Below are positions 1 through 6,621 of a stretch of DNA of 8,606 nt, piece after piece. The stretch comes from an uncultured Clostridia bacterium. GTDB lineage: Bacteria > Bacillota > Clostridia > TANB77 > CAG-508. The position numbers were made by a program, and so were the translations under genes. A model generated the notes under the pieces. The model did not search any database. It had not been told where the DNA came from and saw nothing but the letters and a program-made list of their open reading frames with translations. Where the stretch lies: contig CARUQW010000059.1 of assembly GCA_949077355.1 (NCBI GenBank), forward strand, positions 1 through 8,606. Direction: 5' to 3'. The first letter of the stretch is position 1; each line of letters begins with the position of its first letter.

Positions 1-574
1 AGAACATTTAGATACGCCAATTGATTATGAATCTTTAAAAGAAATTGGTTCCATGATGGGGTCTGGTGGATTGATTGTCATGGACGATACAAAATGTATG
101 GTATCACTAGCTAAATTCTATCTAGAATTTACTGTAAGTGAGAGTTGTGGAAAATGTACCCCTTGCCGTATAGGAACCAAAAGAATGCACGAAATATTAG
201 AAAAACTATGTAATGGAGAAGGAACAGAATTAGATATTTATAAACTAGAAAAATTAGCAGCAAACATTCAAAAAGCTAGCATTTGTGGATTAGGACAAAG
301 TGCACCAAATCCAGTTATTAGCACTTTGAAATATTTCAGAGAAGAATTTAAAGAACATGCTATCGACAAAAATTGTAGAGCCCTAGAATGTAAAGCAATG
401 TCTAAAATTACAATCAATACAGAAAAGTGTAAAGGTTGTGGCTTATGCCAGAAATCTTGTCCAGTTAGTGCAATAGAAGGAGAAGCAAGAGAAAAAAGAG
501 TAATTAACCAAGAAAAATGTATTAAATGTGGTACTTGTTTAGCAAGTTGTCCATTTAAAGCAATTGGAAATTAA
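1..574 (+). CDS. hydB: NADH-dependent [FeFe]-hydrogenase, HydB/NuoF-like subunit (C-terminal part)
   Basis: The gene runs in from the left edge; its frame is open from base 2 and 190 residues are visible. The visible part starts in the end of the NuoF-like domain (SMMGSGG at residues 17-23). A C-x2-C-x2-C set follows (Cys49, 52, 55, in SCGKCTPCR), with a fourth cysteine at Cys95 (SICGLGQ); this is the NuoF-type [4Fe-4S] site. The C-terminus is a two-cluster ferredoxin domain with Cys143/146/149/153 and Cys173/176/179/183. The ferredoxin extension and the hydA gene 53 bp downstream identify HydB, the flavin subunit of cytoplasmic multimeric hydrogenases that link NADH, ferredoxin and H2. The N-terminal thioredoxin-like, FMN and NAD regions lie outside the window. 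Electron bifurcation is inferred from the family; the sequence does not show it directly. Confidence 0.93.
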   Translation, partial: EHLDTPIDYESLKEIGSMMGSGGLIVMDDTKCMVSLAKFYLEFTVSESCGKCTPCRIGTKRMHEILEKLCNGEGTELDIYKLEKLAANIQKASICGLGQSAPNPVISTLKYFREEFKEHAIDKNCRALECKAMSKITINTEKCKGCGLCQKSCPVSAIEGEAREKRVINQEKCIKCGTCLASCPFKAIGN

Positions 575-605
575 CATGATTTTGAGGACAGAGGAAAAAA
601 TCATG
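575..605 (+). other. intercistronic hairpin between hydB and hydA
   Basis: A perfect 9-bp inverted repeat (CATGATTTT at 575-583, AAAATCATG at 597-605) with a 13-nt loop begins one base after the hydB stop and ends 10 bp before the hydA Shine-Dalgarno sequence. No T-run follows, so it does not look like a terminator. It may affect mRNA stability or the relative expression of the two subunits; that role is inferred. Confidence 0.4.
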
Positions 606-627
606 ATTTATGATAAGGAGGAGAACA

Positions 628-2379
628 ATGGATAATAATTTAGTGACTTTAACGATAGATGACCAAGAAGTAAAGGCAGAAAAGGGAACAACAATTTTGC
701 AAGCAGCAAGAAAAGCAGGGATTGATATACCAACTTTATGCTTTCTAAAAGAAATCAACGAAGTGGGAGACTGTAGGATGTGTATTGTAGAAGTTGAAGG
801 AAGAAGAGGATTTGCTACATCTTGTATTCAAAAAGTAGAAGAAGGAATGGTAGTACATACTAATACCCCCAATGTAATGGAAGCAAGGCATGTAATATTA
901 GACTTAATTATATCCAATCATGCGAAGGATTGCTTGACTTGTACACGTTCTGGCAATTGCGAATTACAAGCTTTAGCAACTAAGTTCAACATTTCAAAAG
1001 TAGAATTTGAAGGGGAAAGAGCAGAACATCAAATTGATGACTTATCACCATCAATTGTAAGAGATTTTAACAAATGTATTTTATGTAGAAGATGTGTGGC
1101 TGCTTGTAAAAATGTACAAAAAATAGGTGCTATTGATTGTATTAATAGAGGATTTGACTCTTGTATTTCAACAGTAGGAGACCATAGCTTAAATGATGTA
1201 AATTGTACATTTTGTGGTCAATGTATTGAAGCTTGTCCAACAGGTGCTTTACATGAGAAAGAAACAATTGATGATGTATGGGTTAAGTTAAAAGATCCAG
1301 ATGCTTGTGTGATTTTGCAAACAGCTCCTGCAGTAAGAGTTGCTTTAGGAGAAGAATTCGATATGCCAATTGGAGAGAATGTAACTGGTAAAATGATAAC
1401 TGCATTAAAAAGACTTGGATTTGATAAAGTTTTTGACACTAATACAGGTGCAGATTTTACTATTATGGAAGAAGCAAATGAGTTTGTTGAGAGATTTCAA
1501 GAAAATGACCATCTTCCAATGATTACGTCATGCAGTCCAGGTTGGGTTAAATTTATTGAAATGAATTATCCAGAATTATTACCACACTTATCTACCTGTA
1601 AATCACCACACCAAATGTTGGGAGCTCTTTTAAAAACTTATTATGCAAAAAAAGAAGGAATTGACCCTGAAAAAATCTACGTAGTATCAGTTATGCCATG
1701 TATTGCTAAAAAATTTGAAAGACAAAGGGCTGAGATGAAAAATAATGGACTTTGTGATGTTGATAATGTAATTACTACCCGTGAACTTTCTAGAATGATT
1801 AAACAAGCCAATATTGAGTTTACGAAATTGGAAGATAGTCAATTTGATGACCCAATGGGAGAAGCAACAGGAGCAGCAGCTATTTTTGGAACAACTGGAG
1901 GAGTAATGGAAGCTGCACTTCGTACAGCACAAGATACATTAACTGGTGAAGACTTAGAAAAAATTAATTTTGAGCAAGTTCGTGGTGGAGATGGCATCAA
2001 AAGAGCAACTGTGAATATAGCAGGAAAAGAAATTAAAGTGGTTGCAGCAAGTGGATTAGCAAATGCAAGAGAAATCTTAGAGGAAATAAAAGCAGGAAAA
2101 GCAGATTATCAATTTGTAGAAATTATGGCTTGCCCAGGAGGATGTGTTATGGGAGGGGGCCAACCAATTAAGAGTTCCAAAATACGAGCTGAAGTAGATA
2201 TTAGAAAGTTAAGAGCAGATGCTTTATATACCATTGATGAAAAAAGTACAATTCGAAAATCGCATGATAATCCAATGATAAAGAAAATATATGAAGAGTT
2301 TTTAGAAAAACCAGGTAGCTATCGAGCTGAAAAGTTATTGCATACAAGTTATCGAAAGAGAGAAAAATATCAAATATAA
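628..2379 (+). CDS. hydA: [FeFe]-hydrogenase catalytic subunit HydA (multimeric, NADH-linked type)
   Basis: This 583-residue cytoplasmic enzyme reduces protons to H2 or oxidises H2 as part of the HydAB(C) complex. From the N-terminus it has a [2Fe-2S] domain (Cys38, 49, 52, 66), a His-Cys [4Fe-4S] site (His98, Cys102, 105, 111), and two ferredoxin clusters (Cys150/153/156/160 and Cys193/196/199/203). The H-cluster domain follows: L1 TSCSPGW (Cys302), L2 MPCIAKKFE (Cys358), and L3 EIMACPGGCVMGGGQP (Cys502, Cys506). The C-terminal small-subunit-like region includes RKSHDNP. The ATG at 628 is chosen because AAGGAGG (615-621) lies 6 nt upstream; an in-frame ATG at 610 is not used, because translation from it would read through that site. 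L1 has Ser where the textbook motif TSCCPGW has a second Cys. I recall this variant from HndD/HydA-type enzymes. Co-transcription with hydB is likely. Confidence 0.96.
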   Translation: MDNNLVTLTIDDQEVKAEKGTTILQAARKAGIDIPTLCFLKEINEVGDCRMCIVEVEGRRGFATSCIQKVEEGMVVHTNTPNVMEARHVILDLIISNHAKDCLTCTRSGNCELQALATKFNISKVEFEGERAEHQIDDLSPSIVRDFNKCILCRRCVAACKNVQKIGAIDCINRGFDSCISTVGDHSLNDVNCTFCGQCIEACPTGALHEKETIDDVWVKLKDPDACVILQTAPAVRVALGEEFDMPIGENVTGKMITALKRLGFDKVFDTNTGADFTIMEEANEFVERFQENDHLPMITSCSPGWVKFIEMNYPELLPHLSTCKSPHQMLGALLKTYYAKKEGIDPEKIYVVSVMPCIAKKFERQRAEMKNNGLCDVDNVITTRELSRMIKQANIEFTKLEDSQFDDPMGEATGAAAIFGTTGGVMEAALRTAQDTLTGEDLEKINFEQVRGGDGIKRATVNIAGKEIKVVAASGLANAREILEEIKAGKADYQFVEIMACPGGCVMGGGQPIKSSKIRAEVDIRKLRADALYTIDEKSTIRKSHDNPMIKKIYEEFLEKPGSYRAEKLLHTSYRKREKYQI

Positions 2380-2384
2380 ACTAA

Positions 2385-2413
2385 TTGACAAATTATGTAA
2401 AATTTGATAAAAT
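2385..2413 (+). promoter_or_regulatory. sigma-A promoter for the CinA-like gene
   Basis: A perfect TTGACA (2385-2390), a 17-bp spacer and TAAAAT (2408-2413) lie immediately after the hydA stop. Transcription should start near 2420, leaving a leader of about 50 nt before the ATG at 2469. No terminator is visible between hydA and this promoter, so read-through from hydA may add to expression. Confidence 0.8.
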
Positions 2414-2468
2414 GGTTGCATGAAATTTGTAGCAAATGTTAGTGATTCAATTGAAAGGAGCTAGCTAA

Positions 2469-3365
2469 ATGAAAGAAATGATAAGTGGCATTCGAACAAA
2501 AGAGGAAAAACAACGGTCAAAAGATTCAACAATAGCATTAAAAAGCAAAAAAGTGACTATCTTAGAAATTGAAAAGCTCAATGTAGAAGAAATCATATCT
2601 AATGACCAAAAATGGTATCAATATGGTGGTCGAAAAGTAGGATCTTCTTGTCTGCAATTGTATGGACAGCCGAATGAAATCTATTTAAAAAAATGGTTAG
2701 AAGCACTGAGATATAAGTTATGGGAAACGTATAGTGATATGCTGGTCTTCATTATTTTTGAAACAGAGAATAATGTAACATACCAATATCAAATTATGAG
2801 TGATTGTATCAAACTGATTACAACAAAGGGAATTCTTTCCAGAGAAAAAGATATTATGCCATTAATCGAGGCAAGATATCTAGAAAATAGTAATACAGAA
2901 AAAAAGACACAGGAGCTTGTAAAAAGATTAAGTAAAGAGCATAAGACAATTGCAACTATGGAAAGTTGTACAGGAGGAGAATTAGCCAGTACTATCACCA
3001 GTGTAGAAGGAGCTTCTGAAATACTCAAAGAAAGCTATGTCAGCTACTGTAATGAGGCAAAGATAAAGTTTGGTGTTCCAAAAGACATTATTGAGCAATA
3101 TACGGTATACAGTGCCGAAACAGCGATAGCTATGGCTAAAGCAGTAAGTAATTTGGCAAAATCAGACATTGGAATTGGTATTACAGGTCAATTAGGGCGA
3201 ATTGATCCCAATAATCCAGGATGCGAAAACAATAGTGTATGGTATGCAATCAAACAGGGCGACGAGAAATCAGTGTATAAGCTTTTAATTTTTGAAGACT
3301 TTTCACGTTTGGCTAAAAAAGAGATTGTTACAAGAGAAATTATAGAATCTTTATATCGGAAATAG
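2469..3365 (+). CDS. CinA/PncC-family protein with an unrecognised N-terminal domain
   Basis: The protein has 298 residues. Residues from about 148 to the end match the CinA C-terminal domain, the fold of NMN deamidase (PncC) in pyridine nucleotide recycling. It has the ESCTGG motif at 165-170, the segment SYCNEAKIKFGVP, and a GITG motif at 237-240. In the family GITG is normally followed by x-A-G-P; here it reads QLGRIDP with a PNNPG stretch, so the active-site loop has diverged. Residues 1-147 are not the MoaB/MogA-like domain that precedes this region in full CinA; I do not recognise them. They contain WYQYGG, CLQLYGQPN and an acidic/aromatic middle. No signal peptide is seen. AAAGGAG (2454-2460) lies 8 nt before the ATG. 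The gene stands alone between its own promoter and terminator. NMN deamidase activity is possible but not shown. Confidence 0.78.
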   Translation: MKEMISGIRTKEEKQRSKDSTIALKSKKVTILEIEKLNVEEIISNDQKWYQYGGRKVGSSCLQLYGQPNEIYLKKWLEALRYKLWETYSDMLVFIIFETENNVTYQYQIMSDCIKLITTKGILSREKDIMPLIEARYLENSNTEKKTQELVKRLSKEHKTIATMESCTGGELASTITSVEGASEILKESYVSYCNEAKIKFGVPKDIIEQYTVYSAETAIAMAKAVSNLAKSDIGIGITGQLGRIDPNNPGCENNSVWYAIKQGDEKSVYKLLIFEDFSRLAKKEIVTREIIESLYRK

Positions 3366-3366
3366 T

Positions 3367-3412
3367 AAAAATAGGGGTTAAAGGACAAAAAAGTCTTTTA
3401 ACTCCTATTTTT
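3367..3412 (+). terminator. Rho-independent terminator after the CinA-like gene
   Basis: The stem is 20 bp (3367-3386 with 3393-3412) with an A6 loop. Its two imperfect positions are G-T, so they form G·U wobbles in the plus-strand RNA. The 3' side ends in five T followed by ATTTGATTTT. The run of A at the 5' base could also let it stop transcription from the other direction. It starts one base after the stop codon. Confidence 0.88.
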
Positions 3413-3493
3413 ATTTGATTTTATAACAGAAAAATTTGTGAAAATATTGCATAATTAGAAAAGATATAGTATATTTTTTATAAGATTAAAAAA

Positions 3494-3522
3494 TTGCCAA
3501 AAAGGTCCGTTCCTATTGGCAA
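3494..3522 (+). repeat. inverted repeat in the upp leader
   Basis: TTGCCAA (3494-3500) pairs with TTGGCAA (3516-3522). Inside, AGG pairs with CCT around a TCCGTT loop, with a small internal bulge between the two helices. It ends 3 nt before the upp Shine-Dalgarno region, so it could influence translation. Its TTGCCA/TGGCAA ends match those of the 65-bp palindrome on the other side of upp, and its GTTCC core resembles the repeat at the window end. Membership of one repeat family is inferred from short matches only. Confidence 0.45.
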
Positions 3523-3542
3523 AAAAGAAAGGAAAAGGAAAA

Positions 3543-4169
3543 ATGAATGCAGTTGTTTTAAAAAATCCATTGATACAACACAAATTATCAATTATTAGAA
3601 ATAAAAAAACAGGAACGAAAGAATTTAGAGAAATTATAGGGGAAATAGCAACTTTTTTATGCTATGAAGCAATGGAAGATGCTATTTTGGAAGAAGTAGA
3701 GATTGAAACACCAATGGGAAAAACGAAAGCTAAAAAATTAGATGAAAATCAATATGCTTTTGTTCCTATTTTAAGAGCAGGAACTGGAATGCTAGATGGT
3801 TTATTGAAAGCGATGCCAAATGCTAAAATAGGGCATGTTGGATTATATAGAAATGAAGAAACTTTAAAACCAGTTCGCTATTATTATAAAATGCCAAGCG
3901 ATATTGCAAATAGAGAAGTGATTGTATTAGACCCAATGCTTGCAACAGGTGGTTCTGCAATAGACACAATTACGATGTTAAAAGAAGATGGTGTTACTAA
4001 AATAAAATTTTTATGTATTATTGCGGCGCCAGAGGGAATTCAAAAGTTAGAAGAAGCGCACCCAGATGTTCAAGTTTATACTGCAGCTATTGATGAAAAA
4101 CTAAATGATATTGGATACATTGTACCAGGATTAGGGGATGCTGGTGATAGAATTTTTGGAACAAAATAA
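3543..4169 (+). CDS. upp: uracil phosphoribosyltransferase
   Basis: This cytoplasmic enzyme of pyrimidine salvage makes UMP from uracil and PRPP. The protein has 208 residues, the usual length for the family. It starts with the typical NPLIQHKLSIIR segment, has FVPILRAGTGM, the PRPP-binding loop DPMLATGGSAID (Asp130-Asp141), and the C-terminal uracil-binding signature GLGDAGDRIFGT (196-207). The ATG at 3543 is preferred over an in-frame TTG at 3516. AGAAAGG (3526-3532) sits 10 nt upstream of the ATG, and the nine extra residues from the TTG would be a non-conserved Lys/Gly run. The gene is monocistronic: a terminator lies upstream, a convergent minus-strand gene lies downstream, and inverted repeats sit on both sides. 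A TATAGT at 3465-3470 could be a -10 element, but I see no convincing -35 for it. Confidence 0.97.
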   Translation: MNAVVLKNPLIQHKLSIIRNKKTGTKEFREIIGEIATFLCYEAMEDAILEEVEIETPMGKTKAKKLDENQYAFVPILRAGTGMLDGLLKAMPNAKIGHVGLYRNEETLKPVRYYYKMPSDIANREVIVLDPMLATGGSAIDTITMLKEDGVTKIKFLCIIAAPEGIQKLEEAHPDVQVYTAAIDEKLNDIGYIVPGLGDAGDRIFGTK

Positions 4170-4173
4170 AAAT

Positions 4174-4238
4174 TTGCCACTGGTTCCGGGTTAAAATGGC
4201 AAGTAATACTTGCCATTTTAACCCGGAACCAGTGGCAA
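4174..4238. repeat. perfect 65-bp palindrome, dispersed intergenic repeat
   Basis: Two arms of 32 bp (4174-4205 and 4207-4238) are exact reverse complements around one central base (A4206). The unit begins TTGCCACTGGTTCCGGG. A 29-bp part of the arm (4175-4203) recurs exactly at 8552-8580, so it is a dispersed repeat and not just a local terminator. It lies between the convergent stop codons of upp (4169) and the Asn-rich gene (4247). On the minus strand it is followed by a T-rich run (TTTTTATTTT), so it probably terminates that gene; on the plus strand no T-run follows. The arms are clearly richer in G+C than their surroundings. No transposase is present; a MITE-like or REP-like element is possible. 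Confidence 0.9.
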
Positions 4239-4246
4239 TTCAAAAA

Positions 4247-4351
4247 TTATCTACAGTTATTGTTGTTTTGTTTTTCGTTGTTGTTATTGTTTTGATTGTT
4301 TCTGTTATTATTGTTGTTATTATTTTTGTTTTCTTTATTTTTCTTTGACAT
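4247..4351 (-). CDS. asparagine-rich micro-protein (34 residues)
   Basis: An ATG at 4351 is preceded on the minus strand by a strong Shine-Dalgarno sequence (GGAGGTG, 4364-4358) at a 6-nt spacing, and the frame is open for 34 codons to a TAA at 4247-4249. The product begins MSKKNKENK. It has 20 Asn out of 34 residues, is otherwise Lys/Gln/Glu/Arg, and ends Cys-Arg. It has no hydrophobic segment or signal peptide and should be soluble and disordered. Asn codons are mixed (8 AAT, 12 AAC), so the tract is not a simple trinucleotide expansion. A TATAAT lies upstream on the same strand (4383-4378), but its -35 is poor. The convergent 65-bp palindrome can serve as terminator. I do not recognise a family; small spore or coat-associated proteins with Asn-rich composition are one possibility. 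Confidence 0.62.
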   Translation of the reverse strand: MSKKNKENKNNNNNNNRNNQNNNNNEKQNNNNCR

Positions 4352-4420
4352 GAAAAGCACCTCCAATCAAGTTTCAATTATATTTTGACCAATCTATTTC
4401 AAAAATATACGAAAATCGAT

Positions 4421-4449
4421 TTGTCTTTTTTTTACATTTGCGTTATAAT
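4421..4449 (+). promoter_or_regulatory. putative sigma-A promoter for murD
   Basis: TTGTCT (4421-4426), a 17-bp spacer and a perfect TATAAT (4444-4449) lie about 60 bp upstream of the murD start. The -35 matches four of six consensus bases. The leader to the Shine-Dalgarno sequence GGAGGT (4501-4506) is short and shows no riboswitch-like structure. Confidence 0.62.
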
Positions 4450-4511
4450 TAAGAAAAAATCTTTTAAGAACGAAAAATAGAATGAGGAATATAATGAATT
4501 GGAGGTAAAAG

Positions 4512-5915
4512 ATGAGTTTTGTAAATAATAAATTAGAAGAATTTATGGAATACATAAAATTTAGAAAAGTGGCTATTATAGGATTAGGTGTTAGTAATTT
4601 ACCATTACTTGATTATATGTATGAAAAAAAATCCCAAGTAACTGTTTTTGATGAAAGAAACATAGAAGAAATACCAAAAAATGTAATGGATAAAATAACA
4701 ACTTATCATTATAAATTTTATTTAGGAAAGAATTGTATGGAAAATTTAAAAGGATTTGACATTATTTTTCGTTCACCAAGTTGTTTACCAACAAGACCAG
4801 AATTACAGCAGGAAGAAAATAGAGGAGCTATTGTTACGACAGAAATTGAAATGTTAATGAAGATGTGTCCATGTAAAATAATAGGTGTGACTGGTAGTGA
4901 TGGAAAAACAACAACGACAAGTTTAATTTATAGTATTTTGCAAAAGGCGGGATATCATACTTATTTAGGAGGAAATATTGGAACGCCTTTATTTACGAAA
5001 TTATCAGAAATGAAACCAGAAGATATTGTGGTGCTAGAATTGAGTAGTTTTCAATTAATGGGAATGGAAATTAGTCCAGATATTGCAGTTATTACTAATA
5101 TAACACCAAATCATTTAAATATTCATAAAGATTATGAAGAATATATTGAAGCAAAGAAAAATATATTCAAATATCAAAATGAAAATGGTATTTTAATTTT
5201 AAATTATGATAATGAAATTACGAAGAATTGTGCTAATGAAGCAAATGGTAAAGTTGTTTTCTTTAGTCATAAAGAAAAACTAGACAATGGTTTTATTGTA
5301 GATGGTAAAGTGATAAAAGAATGTGAAGATAAAATAAGAAAACATATCTTGAATGGAGAGGAAGCTATTTTAAGAGGAGAACATAATTTGGAAAATATTG
5401 CAACTGCTATTAGTGCTACTAAAACATTAGTAACAATAGAAGAAGCAGTAGAAGCCATTAAAGAATTTAAACCAGTGGAACATAGAATTGAATTTGTAAG
5501 AGAAATTAACCAAGTGAAATGGTACAATGATTCTGCAAGTTCTTCACCAACAAGAACATTATCGGGATTAAATGCATTTGATGAAAAAATTGTTTTGATT
5601 GCTGGTGGATATGATAAAAATTTAGATTATGAGCCTCTTGCTAAAACAGTTGTCGAAAAAGCAAAAGCAATATTACTAATTGGCCAAACGGCAGGTAAAA
5701 TCTTTGATGCCGTGAAACAAGAGTTAGAAAATCAAAATAAGAATTTAACGATTTATATGTGCGAAAGCTTAGAGCAAACAGTAACATTAGCACGAAAAGT
5801 AGCAGAGCCAGGAAATGTTGTTTTGTTTTCTCCTGCCAGTGCAAGCTTTGATATGTTTAAGAATTTTGCCGATAGAGGAAATCAATTTAAAAAATTAGTA
5901 AATGAAATAGAATAA
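4512..5915 (+). CDS. murD: UDP-N-acetylmuramoyl-L-alanine--D-glutamate ligase
   Basis: This cytoplasmic, ATP-dependent ligase adds D-glutamate to UDP-MurNAc-L-Ala in peptidoglycan precursor synthesis. Its 467 residues are normal for MurD. The N-terminal Rossmann-like domain has GLGVSN from Gly24. The ATP loop GVTGSDGKT spans 125-133 with Lys132. GGNIGTPLF and LELSSFQL follow. The region around His201 (PNHLNIH) and EAKKNIF belongs to the central Mur ligase domain. The C-terminal domain has EHRIEFV, YNDSASSSPTRT (Asn339-Thr349) and SPASASFDMF starting at Ser440, which helps bind D-Glu. The ASSSP form in place of the KATN seen in many MurD proteins is, as I recall, usual in Clostridia. GGAGGT (4501-4506) is 5 nt from the ATG. 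The gene stands apart from any visible dcw cluster; the next gene starts 54 bp later with no clear terminator between. Confidence 0.95.
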   Translation: MSFVNNKLEEFMEYIKFRKVAIIGLGVSNLPLLDYMYEKKSQVTVFDERNIEEIPKNVMDKITTYHYKFYLGKNCMENLKGFDIIFRSPSCLPTRPELQQEENRGAIVTTEIEMLMKMCPCKIIGVTGSDGKTTTTSLIYSILQKAGYHTYLGGNIGTPLFTKLSEMKPEDIVVLELSSFQLMGMEISPDIAVITNITPNHLNIHKDYEEYIEAKKNIFKYQNENGILILNYDNEITKNCANEANGKVVFFSHKEKLDNGFIVDGKVIKECEDKIRKHILNGEEAILRGEHNLENIATAISATKTLVTIEEAVEAIKEFKPVEHRIEFVREINQVKWYNDSASSSPTRTLSGLNAFDEKIVLIAGGYDKNLDYEPLAKTVVEKAKAILLIGQTAGKIFDAVKQELENQNKNLTIYMCESLEQTVTLARKVAEPGNVVLFSPASASFDMFKNFADRGNQFKKLVNEIE

Positions 5916-5918
5916 AAC

Positions 5919-5945
5919 ACCTTTTTTACTTTTATACATATAATA
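5919..5945 (+). promoter_or_regulatory. sigma-K-like promoter for the Pro-rich protein gene
   Basis: AC (5919-5920), 16 bp, then CATATAATA (5937-5945) matches the late mother-cell sigma-K pattern AC-N16-CATAnnnTA as known from Bacillus. The embedded TATAAT (5939-5944) could instead be read by sigma-A, but there is no TTGACA-like -35 at the right distance. The start site would lie near 5952, giving a very short leader to AAGGAGGT (5957-5964). Confidence 0.45.
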
Positions 5946-5969
5946 TACCAAATAGTAAGGAGGTATAAT

Positions 5970-6533
5970 ATGTATAATGAAACATATGATGACTACATAA
6001 GAAGCATTTTAGGATATCCTAATTATGGAGTCACTTATCAACAAGCAGCGCCAACAGCTTATGAAAGAAATGACCAGAATATAGAAATAGAGGATTGTTA
6101 TCCTGAAATTTATAAAGTTGTTTATCCTATGGTAAGCAAAGCATGTAGTAGTAACACAAGACCAGTAACATCAAATTTGATTGATGAATTGACCAATGAA
6201 ATCTACTTATCCATTGAAAGTGATAATGAGATAAATGTTACCATTAACTTAACAAATGAAGTAGGTAGTGAAAAAATGCCTAGTAATTCCAAGAACCTTA
6301 GGAAAGAGGAAGTACGAGAAAATCGAGGAGAAGATAGGCAGTTTAGAAATAAAGGCTTACAAGATTTAATTCGAATTTTATTGATTCGAGAATTATTGGG
6401 AAGACCTGGAAGACCAGGAAATCGTCCACCAATGCCACCACCAAGACCACCAATGAGACCTCCTTTTCCACCAGGAGGACCAGGAACTGGACCTCGTCCG
6501 CCAATTATGCCACGTGATTTATATGAAATATAA
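5970..6533 (+). CDS. hypothetical protein with a Pro/Arg/Gly-rich C-terminal tail, candidate spore-coat protein
   Basis: The protein has 187 residues and no signal peptide or membrane segment. Residues 1-35 are Tyr/Gln-rich (MYNETYDDY, YPNYGVTYQQ). Residues about 40-85 form a folded-looking segment (CYPEIYKVVYPMVSKAC, then LIDELTNEIYLSIE) that I recall from other clostridial proteins of unknown function. A charged linker follows, then a basic low-complexity tail from Arg145 with PGRPGNRPPMPPP-like runs, ending PRDLYEI. Such tails often mediate assembly or surface attachment. The strong site AAGGAGGT is 5 nt before the ATG. The upstream sigma-K-like promoter, the Tyr- and Pro-rich composition, and ytvI nearby suggest a spore-coat or exosporium role; this is inference. 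On the reverse strand the tail produces a Gly-rich open frame that is a shadow. Confidence 0.82.
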   Translation: MYNETYDDYIRSILGYPNYGVTYQQAAPTAYERNDQNIEIEDCYPEIYKVVYPMVSKACSSNTRPVTSNLIDELTNEIYLSIESDNEINVTINLTNEVGSEKMPSNSKNLRKEEVRENRGEDRQFRNKGLQDLIRILLIRELLGRPGRPGNRPPMPPPRPPMRPPFPPGGPGTGPRPPIMPRDLYEI

Positions 6534-6573
6534 AAAAGTGACCATACTAGAGAAAGAAATCTAGCACAGCCAC
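6532..6573 (-). terminator. terminator of the minus-strand tRNA-like RNA
   Basis: Read on the minus strand, a 14-bp stem (6573-6560 with 6551-6538) closes an 8-nt loop and is followed by six T (6537-6532). Four pairs are G·U in the minus-strand RNA but would be A·C mismatches in the plus-strand RNA. The structure is therefore built for the minus strand. It overlaps the end of the Pro-rich gene's stop codon and may also help stop that gene's transcript. Confidence 0.8.
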
Positions 6574-6621
6574 CTTTTTCAATAGTGGAAGTTCTACCAC
6601 TCTGCAGAACTTCAAAATGGA

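Noticed and set aside
2399..2440. Terminator between hydA and the CinA-like gene
   Set aside because: Only short imperfect pairings (such as TTGC with GCAA) exist and no T-run follows.
3436..3470. Promoter for upp from TTGTGA and TATAGT
   Set aside because: The spacing between the two boxes is 23 bp, too long for sigma-A, and no better pair was found.
4257..4340. T/G-rich microsatellite-like tract on the plus strand
   Set aside because: Units are irregular and the tract is explained by the Asn-rich reading frame on the minus strand, which has its own start signals.
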